Assembly: GCA_028697515.1 (NCBI GenBank)
Contig: JAQVEY010000136.1
Span: 1-6,672, forward strand
Source of the DNA: Bacteroidales bacterium
GTDB lineage: Bacteria > Bacteroidota > Bacteroidia > Bacteroidales > ML635J-15
DNA length: 6,672 nucleotides
Reading direction: 5' to 3'
The notes under the pieces were generated by a model. That model was not told where the DNA came from. It did not search any database and worked only from the letters and a program-made list of their open reading frames with translations. Below, one piece after another: positions 1 to 5,501 of this stretch (within the stretch, counting starts at the first letter, position 1; every line of letters starts with the position of its first letter). Position numbers and translations under genes: made by a program.

Positions 1-1
1 T

Positions 2-1744
2 GATAATGTAGTGCTATCTACTACTAAAACTGATGTTTTAAATGAGACTTTTACAGTATGGCCACCAACAGACTGGGAAATTATTAATGGTACAGAGAGT
101 GTTGGTAATCAACATTGGCATCAAGCAAACAATTCGTATGTTACAGTTGAGTACGACAATGGTGATGGAATAATTCATAATCAGGATGAGTGGTTAATTA
201 CTCCGGAGTTTGAAGTCCCGATAAACGCATTCCTCAAATTTCAGTTCCATTCAAATCCTTATTGGATGGTTGACCCTAATAATAATGCTGATGTAAATGT
301 AAAGATTTCTACTGATGGGACAAATTGGACATTATTATGGAATGAAGACAATTCGGATTTTGAATACTCTGTTTGGACTGATGCTTATATTAGTTTGAGT
401 GATTATGTGGGTGATAATGTAAAAATTGCATTTCAGTATGTGGGAACAGATGCCTGTTGGTTTAGTATTGATAATGTAATCGTTTATGGTTTACCTGAGT
501 TTGATCTGGAGATTACAGATGCAAGAATTAATTTCTTTGAGATTTATGATTATCATGCAGAAGCTTCAGATTTTCATTATAGCTCACATTATCAGAAAAT
601 TCCATTAGAGATTGTGGAGGATAATGAATATGCATACTTAGCCTTTAATGCAATTGTTACCAACAAAGGATACGGTAATGATATCCCTCAATGTAATGTC
701 ACCGTTAAAGATCCTAACGGGGTTGAAATTTATAATATGACAAGTAGCCATACTAATGCCATTGGTGAAATGGAAACAGACACAATTGATATAGCTTTTG
801 AAGAAGGGACCGAGTTTTTGCTCGAAGATCCAATGCTTGGAATATACACAGTTGAATATGTTGTGTATATGCAAGGACAAACTCCTATTGATCCACATTA
901 TATACCTGGGCATAAGGATGGAAATACTGAGATTGTAACTTTTGAAATAACAAACAGTACCTATGCTAGAGATAATAATAATATAGATGATTTTATAGGA
1001 CCTCAGTACTGGGAAGATGGTGGAACAGATGGGGATGTACTTACAGTAAGGTATCCATTTTTTGAAAACTCTTTAATTACATCTGTCAGTGCATATATTC
1101 ATGAGGATTCTGATGCCGGCAATGCCTTATTGTGTAATGTGTATTATTATGATCAGGGTGTGGGAGAGTATGTTTCTTTAGCATCATCTTCTGTTGTAAC
1201 AATAGAAGCTGAAGATATTGGTTCTTGGGTTAGTTTTGATTTTCTTGATCCTGCTTACATAACAGTAGATGAGGAATATGCAATGACTCCAATACTAATT
1301 GGATTTGAGTTTTATTATTCTACTCCTGACAGTTATTTATGGTTAGGATGTGATAAAACTGTTCCTTCAAGTTCTTGGGGTACAATATGGAAATTCAACT
1401 CGGGCTCGTCTGCCGGACAATGGACTGCAATTAACAATTATGTTGGGGTGCCAATGATTAGAGCAAGTTTGTTTAATGAAACAAGTACCCCTCCAAATAT
1501 GATTAGTTCAAAAATAAATGTTTACCCAAATCCTGCATCAGATATCATAATAATAGATGAAGTTTCAGATGGTAGAGTTGAAATAGGCGATAATCTAGGA
1601 AGAGTCTTAGATGTTATAGATATTAATAGTGAAGGTAATGTTATAGATATAAGTGATTATAAGCAAGGTAATTATTTCGTTAAGATTATAAGTACTGATG
1701 GTAAATCTGTTTATGATGTCAAAAGAATTTCGATAATTAGATAA
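2..1744 (+). CDS. Secreted cell-surface protein with choice-of-anchor J-like domain and type IX secretion C-terminal sorting domain (5' partial)
   Basis: The frame is open from the first complete codon (position 2), so the true start lies upstream; a GTG at 11 is only an internal Val codon. 580 residues are visible. Residues about 16-163 form a jelly-roll module of the MAM/choice-of-anchor J (cleaved-adhesin) type: it opens with a W-P-P-T-D-W motif, carries DEWLITPEF and ends with WFSIDNVIVYG. Residues about 166-318 look like a beta-sandwich (Ig/CARDB-like, with FNAIVTNKGYGN), and about 320-498 is a further beta-rich module I cannot name. Residues about 503-580 are a type A T9SS sorting domain (INVYPNPASD near its start, GNYFVKIIS and a short basic tail), which family knowledge says directs export and surface attachment through the Por system and is usually cleaved. 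No catalytic motif is visible; adhesin, or non-catalytic part of a larger peptidase whose enzyme domain lies upstream, are both possible. Transcription ends at the hairpin at 1824-1853. Confidence 0.9.
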   Translation, partial: DNVVLSTTKTDVLNETFTVWPPTDWEIINGTESVGNQHWHQANNSYVTVEYDNGDGIIHNQDEWLITPEFEVPINAFLKFQFHSNPYWMVDPNNNADVNVKISTDGTNWTLLWNEDNSDFEYSVWTDAYISLSDYVGDNVKIAFQYVGTDACWFSIDNVIVYGLPEFDLEITDARINFFEIYDYHAEASDFHYSSHYQKIPLEIVEDNEYAYLAFNAIVTNKGYGNDIPQCNVTVKDPNGVEIYNMTSSHTNAIGEMETDTIDIAFEEGTEFLLEDPMLGIYTVEYVVYMQGQTPIDPHYIPGHKDGNTEIVTFEITNSTYARDNNNIDDFIGPQYWEDGGTDGDVLTVRYPFFENSLITSVSAYIHEDSDAGNALLCNVYYYDQGVGEYVSLASSSVVTIEAEDIGSWVSFDFLDPAYITVDEEYAMTPILIGFEFYYSTPDSYLWLGCDKTVPSSSWGTIWKFNSGSSAGQWTAINNYVGVPMIRASLFNETSTPPNMISSKINVYPNPASDIIIIDEVSDGRVEIGDNLGRVLDVIDINSEGNVIDISDYKQGNYFVKIISTDGKSVYDVKRISIIR

Positions 1745-1745
1745 A

Positions 1746-1808
1746 TTAAGTCCAATTAGTTGTAAATTTTCTCATAACAAATGTAAACTTAGTTAAATTG
1801 GGACTTAA
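1746..1808 (+). repeat. Imperfect inverted repeat in the 3' UTR of the T9SS-exported protein gene
   Basis: The left arm 1746-1757 (ttaagtccaatt) is matched by the right arm 1796-1808 (aattgggacttaa) with one extra G, leaving a 38-nt AT-rich loop. It begins two bases after the stop codon and ends before the terminator hairpin. It could fold in the mRNA tail and protect the 3' end, but the loop is long and the function is unknown. Confidence 0.4.
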
Positions 1809-1823
1809 AGGCAACCTGCCATT

Positions 1824-1853
1824 ACTCCGGAACTTCGACTCCGGAGTTTTTTT
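1824..1853 (+). terminator. Rho-independent terminator of the T9SS-exported protein gene
   Basis: An 8-bp perfect stem, actccgga (1824-1831) with tccggagt (1840-1847), encloses an 8-nt loop and runs into seven consecutive T (1847-1853). This is a classical plus-strand intrinsic terminator 80 bp after the stop codon. The minus-strand gene converging on it has its stop codon (1852-1854) inside the T-run; read on that strand the same stem has no T-run after it, so it is not a good terminator in that direction. Confidence 0.9.
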
Positions 1854-2055
1854 ATCCCCCTGCAAGTAAATGTAAAACTACAAGATTGTCTCCTTCTTTC
1901 ACAGAAGTTTTGTCGTAATCCTCTTTTTCGATAAATGTATTGTTCAATTTTACAATTATTTTAGAAAACGTGAATCTCTTAATTTTCATTATTTCATCAA
2001 CTGTTAAAGCATCTGATTCGAAAACTTCTTCACGATTGTTAAGAATAATTTTCAT
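1852..2055 (-). CDS. ThiS/MoaD-type sulfur carrier protein (ubiquitin-like, C-terminal Gly-Gly)
   Basis: A 67-residue protein with the ubiquitin-like fold pattern of ThiS: beta-strand MKIILNN, a short helix (LTVDEIMKIK, residues 18-26), strand IIVKLNNTFI (33-42), then EGDNLVVLHLLAGG. The C-terminal Gly66-Gly67 is the residue pair that an E1-like enzyme adenylates and on which a thiocarboxylate is built. Length is typical (about 65-70). It follows the ThiF-like gene by 44 bp, with an A-rich leader and no Shine-Dalgarno, and it is the last gene of the AOR cluster. By sequence alone it is closest to ThiS. Its place behind an AOR with no thiG/H/E in view leads me to infer a role in the sulfur transfer to tungstopterin (MoaD-like), though thiamine thiazole synthesis cannot be excluded. 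For that reason no symbol is given. Confidence 0.9.
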   Translation of the reverse strand: MKIILNNREEVFESDALTVDEIMKIKRFTFSKIIVKLNNTFIEKEDYDKTSVKEGDNLVVLHLLAGG

Positions 2056-2099
2056 ATTTATTTGTTTTATTTAGTAAACTGATAACAATACGAAATTGT

Positions 2100-2699
2100 T
2101 TATGATATCTGATTATTGTTTTTCCCTAATAGTATTTCCAGTACAACATTTGCCTGCATATTAGCAACAATTCCTACACGTGGTGCCAGCGGAGGATTAT
2201 CGTCCCTAATTTCATTAACACCATCGCCACATATTATTAGTTTGTCGAAATGCTTATCTGTAAAAAGATTATTTGCTCCCCAGCCTGCCATGCCAATACC
2301 CATAATTAAATATTTTTCAGGCATTTTGTGGCTTACAACTTTCATTATCATTTCTTTTGTTTCTGTTTTATCGAAAGCTTCAACTATTACATCACAATCT
2401 TTAAAAACTGATGGAATATTATTCGCATCTAACATAATGAGATGACTTTCAACTATTGTTTCAGGATTTATTCTTTCAATATTGGTTTTTAATGCAGTAG
2501 CTTTTGGTTGACCAATCTGATCATAAAAATAATACTGTCGGTTAAGATTTGATTCTTCTATGATGTCAAAATCCGCAATAATTAATTTGCCAATTCCTGT
2601 ACGTGCGAGTGCAACTGCACAATTTGAGCCTAATCCTCCGCAACCTGCTATTCCAACTGTCTTGTTTTTGAGGGATTTTTTTATATCTTCATACTTCAT
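2100..2699 (-). CDS. ThiF/MoeB/HesA-family adenylyltransferase, short form (ThiF family 2 type)
   Basis: A 199-residue E1-like ATP-binding enzyme that should adenylate the C-terminal glycine of the neighbouring sulfur carrier. Visible motifs: the nucleotide-binding loop GCGGLGS (residues 19-25), IADFDIIEESNLNRQ (41-55) with Asp43/Asp45 and Asn53-Arg54 of the ATP site, Lys66 in GQPKA, VIVEAFD (104-110) at the position of the family's catalytic/Mg-binding Asp, and LAPRVGIVANMQANVVLEI (171-189). The two CxxC zinc motifs and C-terminal domain of full-length MoeB/ThiF are absent, as in the roughly 200-residue ThiF family 2 proteins. Cys157 (IICGDG) lies where a sulfur-accepting Cys could be, which is unproven. 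The gene starts 41 bp after the AOR stop, directly behind an intrinsic terminator, with no promoter of its own that I can see. Its leader is A/T-rich without Shine-Dalgarno. Confidence 0.9.
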   Translation of the reverse strand: MKYEDIKKSLKNKTVGIAGCGGLGSNCAVALARTGIGKLIIADFDIIEESNLNRQYYFYDQIGQPKATALKTNIERINPETIVESHLIMLDANNIPSVFKDCDVIVEAFDKTETKEMIMKVVSHKMPEKYLIMGIGMAGWGANNLFTDKHFDKLIICGDGVNEIRDDNPPLAPRVGIVANMQANVVLEILLGKNNNQIS

Positions 2700-2711
2700 A
2701 TTTAATCATTT

Positions 2712-2736
2712 AAAAAAGCCCTTAAAAAAGGGCTTT
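2712..2736 (-). terminator. Rho-independent terminator/attenuator after the AOR gene
   Basis: A 9-bp perfect stem, aaagccctt (2715-2723) with aagggcttt (2728-2736), and a 4-nt loop. Read on the minus strand the GGGC arm runs into six T, making an intrinsic terminator that starts 4 nt after the AOR stop codon. The plus-strand reading has only three T after the GGGC arm and no gene to end. Because no promoter is evident between it and the ThiF-like gene, it probably acts as a partial terminator that sets a lower level for the two small genes. Confidence 0.8.
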
Positions 2737-2740
2737 ATAA

Positions 2741-4903
2741 TTATTGTAATGGTTTTATAACCTCAATAAGTTCTGGTAAATCCATACCTATGTTTTTAAG
2801 ATGCTCAATTTTTGGAACTCCGTTTTTTGTCCAGCCTCTTCTTTCATAAACTGCATCCAACAGCTTCTCATATTGATCTTCACGGTGTTTACGCAAAATA
2901 GCCATTTTTTCTTCAACAGATTTTCCTTGAGGGTCAATGTTTAGGATTTCCTTAAGCTGTTTGTCATATCTTTCTTCACGAGATAAATATTCTTCAACTG
3001 TTACTGGACCTGCTGCACGATAAGGTTGTGCATCATGTTGTCTTAATCCGTAACCTCTGCGGATATTGAATATTCTTTGAAAGTTATACACTCTTTCTGA
3101 TTGACGAATTAGACCTTCTTCGTCCAGCTTAATGCCTGTAACGCCTTCGTAAACAGCAAGATAGTTCCTCACATGTTTAGGGATTTTATGAGGTTCTTTT
3201 TCAAGTTTGTTATCAGCAGGAGTGACATCATTCCAAACTATCTTGCATAGACCTTGCAATCCGAACCAAGTTCTAAACATTGGGAACCAGTGAAGTGCAT
3301 TAGCTTTATAATCGAAAGTTGGGATCTGATTGTTTACCATATCCATAAAAATCAACCATGCTTCGTCGTGTTGAGGACCTTTGTTTGTCATTGCGTAACC
3401 TCCTTGTTGTGCAAGGGATTCTTTTGAAACGTACTGAGAATATTCCAGTCCTTTGTTCTCCATTCCGATATCTTGCAAGAATTTTGGATCAGCGCCGTAT
3501 TTTTCCGCAAACAATTGTTTCATTTTGCGAACTCCTAATCCTGCAATTACACCAAACCCTTCTCCACGGGCAAGTTGATGAATAAGTTCTAATGACGCAT
3601 CTGAATTACCGAAATTTAGCTCCAGTCCACCAGTTATTTCTTTATTAATAATGCCGTTTTCATAACATTCCATTATAAATGCAACAATGGTTCCCCATGT
3701 AATTGTGCAAATTCCATAAGTGTCGCAATAAAAATTAGTTTCTAGTATTGGTTCGTAGTCAAAAATACCACAATTCGAACCTAATCCAGCTGCAGATTCA
3801 TATTCTGGTCCATCAACAATTACTTTTGTGCCTTTATAAGGTCCAGTTTTTAATTCAAACTCATCAGCTCCTTTTGCACATTGCATTGCACATCCAATCC
3901 AGCAACCGTCATTAATGCCAAGTGTAAACCACTTATCTCTTAAAAGGTCTGAATGAATTTTTATTGCATCTTTATGTGTTCCATATTTAAAATTATGAGT
4001 AGGAAGCAAATCATAATCACTCATTACATTGACGATGTTCGCAGTACCTTTTTTCTTCATCTGGTTCTGTTTGTCGTCCAAATCTCTCATTTCACCTGCA
4101 TAATCACGACCTACAGTCATTATTTTCTCTAGGTCAACAACATTATTTAAATTTCCCTGAACTCCTGGAATTTTAGCAACAATAGCTTTAATCTTTTTAT
4201 TGCGAAAAACCGTTCCTGTTCCACCTCTACCGGCTTGTTTTAACCTAACCATTTTTCGTTTATTGTCCCAGAAAGTAAAATTAAGCATACCAATTAGAGA
4301 ATGTTCGGCTGCTGCTCCTGATGATACAATACCTATGTTTTTAGCATCTTTTTCATCTTCAGCAAAGTATTCTGTTAGTTCTTCTCCCATAATATGAGAA
4401 TCAACTGCAAATCCGGGATCTTCAAATATTTCAATTTTATGATTAACACCATCAATAAAAATTATTAATTCTTTTTCAGATTTTCCCTGTAATTCTATAG
4501 CATCAAATCCTGAAAATTTCAAAAATGGGCCAAAAAATCCGCCAACATTTGAATCCATCACAGAATCTGTTTGTGGTGAGAGTGTTACTACTAATGATTT
4601 GCCGGCTCCTGAGTACTGAGTTATCCCACCGATAGGTCCTGGAGAAATAATAATTTCATTTTCAGGATCGTTCCATTTAGTTGTGGGAGTAGTTGCGTCC
4701 CATAATAGTCTTAAGCCAAAACCTTTGCCTCCAACAAATTTGTCCTTCATTTGCTGAGAAACTGGTTTTTCTTTTATTTCACATGTACCGACATTAATGT
4801 ATAATGTTCGATTGTTATAACCTCTTTCGATAGGATGCCAGACATATGACCAGCTTTTTAGTGTTTTTTGCTTCGTTTTAAGCTCTGATAAGTTGTGTCC
4901 CAT
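2741..4903 (-). CDS. Aldehyde ferredoxin oxidoreductase (AOR) family tungsten enzyme
   Basis: A 720-residue AOR-family protein (736 if started at the upstream ATG, 4951). Family members oxidise aldehydes to carboxylates, or reduce acids, at a tungsten-bis-pterin centre and pass electrons to a [4Fe-4S] cluster and ferredoxin. Counting from the upstream ATG: N-terminal AFOR domain about 46-262 with GGKGFG (74-79), ISPGPIGG and GRGGTGTVFRNKKIKAI (241-257); then the cluster ligands CWIGCAMQC (Cys350, 354, 358) with the fourth at Cys569; GPEYESAAGLGSNCG (381-395); pterin motif DTYGIC (410-415); TNKGPQH (522-528) near the expected catalytic His; and a C-terminal helical part ending YERRGWTKNGVPK. 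Start choice: the promoter at 4957-4988 would put the RNA start at about 4951-4954, so the ATG at 4901-4903 (MGHNLSEL) is preferred, with a leader of about 50 nt. The substrate is not predictable. No separate ferredoxin-like or FAD subunit gene is in the window. Confidence 0.95.
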   Translation of the reverse strand: MGHNLSELKTKQKTLKSWSYVWHPIERGYNNRTLYINVGTCEIKEKPVSQQMKDKFVGGKGFGLRLLWDATTPTTKWNDPENEIIISPGPIGGITQYSGAGKSLVVTLSPQTDSVMDSNVGGFFGPFLKFSGFDAIELQGKSEKELIIFIDGVNHKIEIFEDPGFAVDSHIMGEELTEYFAEDEKDAKNIGIVSSGAAAEHSLIGMLNFTFWDNKRKMVRLKQAGRGGTGTVFRNKKIKAIVAKIPGVQGNLNNVVDLEKIMTVGRDYAGEMRDLDDKQNQMKKKGTANIVNVMSDYDLLPTHNFKYGTHKDAIKIHSDLLRDKWFTLGINDGCWIGCAMQCAKGADEFELKTGPYKGTKVIVDGPEYESAAGLGSNCGIFDYEPILETNFYCDTYGICTITWGTIVAFIMECYENGIINKEITGGLELNFGNSDASLELIHQLARGEGFGVIAGLGVRKMKQLFAEKYGADPKFLQDIGMENKGLEYSQYVSKESLAQQGGYAMTNKGPQHDEAWLIFMDMVNNQIPTFDYKANALHWFPMFRTWFGLQGLCKIVWNDVTPADNKLEKEPHKIPKHVRNYLAVYEGVTGIKLDEEGLIRQSERVYNFQRIFNIRRGYGLRQHDAQPYRAAGPVTVEEYLSREERYDKQLKEILNIDPQGKSVEEKMAILRKHREDQYEKLLDAVYERRGWTKNGVPKIEHLKNIGMDLPELIEVIKPLQ

Positions 4904-4956
4904 AATATATTGTTTTCTGTTTGTTTCTGTTAAAAATGCATAATCTTGCATTTTGA

Positions 4957-4988
4957 CAAATCTAATTCTTTTTTAGGTCTTGAGCAAA
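4957..4988 (-). promoter_or_regulatory. Bacteroidota-type sigma-ABfr promoter of the AOR cluster
   Basis: On the minus strand the -33 box TTTG (4985-4988) is followed after exactly 20 nt by the -7 box TAGATTTG (4957-4964), an exact match to TAnnTTTG. The expected start of transcription is about 4951-4954. This falls on the first ATG of the AOR frame (4949-4951) and so argues that translation begins at the next ATG, 4901-4903. Confidence 0.7.
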
Positions 4989-5000
4989 AACATAAATCAT

Positions 5001-5040
5001 ATTTTGACTAAACCTGATATAAAACATTTTAGTTAGAAAT
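5001..5040. promoter_or_regulatory. Possible operator dyad upstream of the AOR promoter
   Basis: The sequence attttgactaaa (5001-5012) is matched in inverted orientation by tttagttagaaat (5028-5040): six core bases TTTAGT/ACTAAA pair exactly and the outer parts only partly. It begins 12 bp upstream of the -33 box, where an activator could bind. The match is short and the region is AT-rich, so chance is quite possible. Confidence 0.2.
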
Positions 5041-5095
5041 TTTGTATTTATTTAGATGGTTAATTAAATACTGTATTTTTGAGCTAGCGATAGTT

Positions 5096-5226
5096 AAAAA
5101 GCATGGAGCACAGGGCATTTTGCTTGAGATAAAAGTTATAAATAGACTTTATGGATTTTAAAATTAAGAAATATAAACTTTATATACAGTAATAATAGCC
5201 CTATGCACCTTGCACCATGCCTTTTT
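5096..5226. repeat. Pair of inverted REP-like units (REPIN-like)
   Basis: The left unit 5096-5118, read on the minus strand, is ATGCCCTGTGCTCCATGC followed by five T. The right unit 5198-5226, read on the plus strand, is GCCCTATGCACC, then TTGCACCATGCC, followed by five T. They are inverted copies differing by one substitution in the first part and by a 7-nt insertion in the right unit that looks like an internal TGCACC duplication. The 79-nt AT-rich spacer between them contrasts with the GC-richer arms. Each arm is followed by T5 in its own direction, so the folded structure could end transcription on either strand. Confidence 0.55.
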
Positions 5227-5280
5227 GGAAATGCTCACTATTATTATATATTTTCTTCTACCAGCTAAATAATTACGAAA

Positions 5281-5296
5281 TTTTATAATTATAAAA
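5281..5296. repeat. Perfect 16-bp AT-only palindrome
   Basis: TTTTATAATTATAAAA is its own reverse complement. It overlaps the stop codon (5289-5291) of the small minus-strand frame. Being all A/T it may be chance or a weak hairpin at that frame's 3' end. Confidence 0.35.
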
Positions 5297-5455
5297 ATGT
5301 GGATTCATTGATATTGTTTTTGGCATGTGTCTTTGCTGGTGGCGAAGCTATAGCAGAAAATGGATGAATTGTCGAAGTCAGCAAAGCAAAGACCATGACA
5401 AAAACAGTTATTGTTGGTAATTTTAGTACAGATATTTTTTGTTCACGAATATCAT
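5289..5455 (-). pseudogene. Small signal-peptide-like protein, interrupted by an apparent one-base frameshift
   Basis: Too short for usual gene calls. An ATG at 5453-5455 opens MIFVNKK and then meets a stop after ten codons. If one A were added to the six-A run (5435-5440), the frame would continue through ISVLKLPTITVFV, MVFALLTSTIHPFSAIA, SPPAKTHAKNN and INESTFL to a TAA at 5289-5291, giving 55 residues. This reads as a textbook signal peptide: basic NKK, a hydrophobic core, and Ala-Ile-Ala before a Ser-Pro-Pro mature start. The tail is only about 18 residues, so it may be the remnant of a longer secreted protein or a tiny secreted peptide. Without a frameshift the only ATG of the main frame is at 5394-5396 (35 residues). 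It lies back to back with the flavoprotein gene. Not recognised as a named family; a sequencing indel, a decayed gene, or slippage at the A-run are all possible. Confidence 0.35.
5315..5406. repeat. Inverted repeat with 22/23-nt arms inside the small interrupted frame
   Basis: The left arm 5315-5337 and the right arm 5385-5406 are reverse complements apart from one mismatch and one extra base (shared core TGTTTTTG, CATG, GTCTTTGCT). The 47-nt centre contains the palindrome gctatagc (5347-5354). An RNA from either strand would form a long hairpin. The size (92 bp) and terminal arms also resemble a miniature inverted-repeat element, but I see no target-site duplication at its edges. Confidence 0.55.
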
Positions 5456-5478
5456 ATAAATTATTTGTCAGGTTTTTC

Positions 5479-5486
5479 TACATTTG
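5479..5486 (+). promoter_or_regulatory. Candidate -7 box for the flavoprotein gene
   Basis: TACATTTG matches the Bacteroidota -7 consensus TAnnTTTG exactly and lies 15 bp before the ATG at 5502. No TTTG is found at the expected 19-21 nt upstream, and the implied leader is only about 10 nt, so the assignment is weak. Confidence 0.35.
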
Positions 5487-5501
5487 CAAAAAGCATTTCT
5501 G

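Larger units (their letters stand above)
4965..5501. other. Gene-poor intergenic stretch between the AOR cluster and the flavoprotein
   Basis: About 540 bp, very AT-rich. It holds the upstream part of the AOR promoter, an imperfect dyad just upstream of that promoter (5001-5040), a pair of inverted GC-richer REP-like units (5096-5226), a 16-bp AT palindrome (5281-5296), and a small interrupted reading frame with 22-nt inverted repeats (5289-5455). I see no tRNA, rRNA, CRISPR repeat or intact long gene in it. Confidence 0.7.

Noticed and set aside
11..13. GTG as start codon of the first protein
   Set aside because: The frame is open through the window's left edge and there is no signal peptide after it, although the protein carries an export sorting domain; the real start must be upstream.
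1824..1847. Bidirectional terminator also serving the ThiS-like gene
   Set aside because: On the minus strand the stem is followed by AATGGC, not by a T-run.
2084..2100. Hairpin aacaat/attgtt between the ThiF-like and ThiS-like genes
   Set aside because: Six base pairs, five of them A-T, with no T-run after it; too weak to call a terminator or regulatory element.
2116..2445. Plus-strand open frame opposite the ThiF-like gene
   Set aside because: It lies antisense to a gene with clear family motifs and has no recognisable domain; a shadow frame. The same applies to the plus-strand frames opposite the AOR gene and the minus-strand frames opposite the flavoprotein.
1852..2699. Naming the two small genes thiS and thiF outright
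   Set aside because: Sequence type fits, but no thiG, thiH or thiE is visible and the neighbour is a tungsten enzyme, so a role in thiamine synthesis is not supported here.
4949..4951. First ATG of the AOR frame as translation start
   Set aside because: It sits at the predicted RNA start of a consensus promoter and would require a leaderless mRNA; the next ATG (4901-4903) is preferred. Kept as an alternative.
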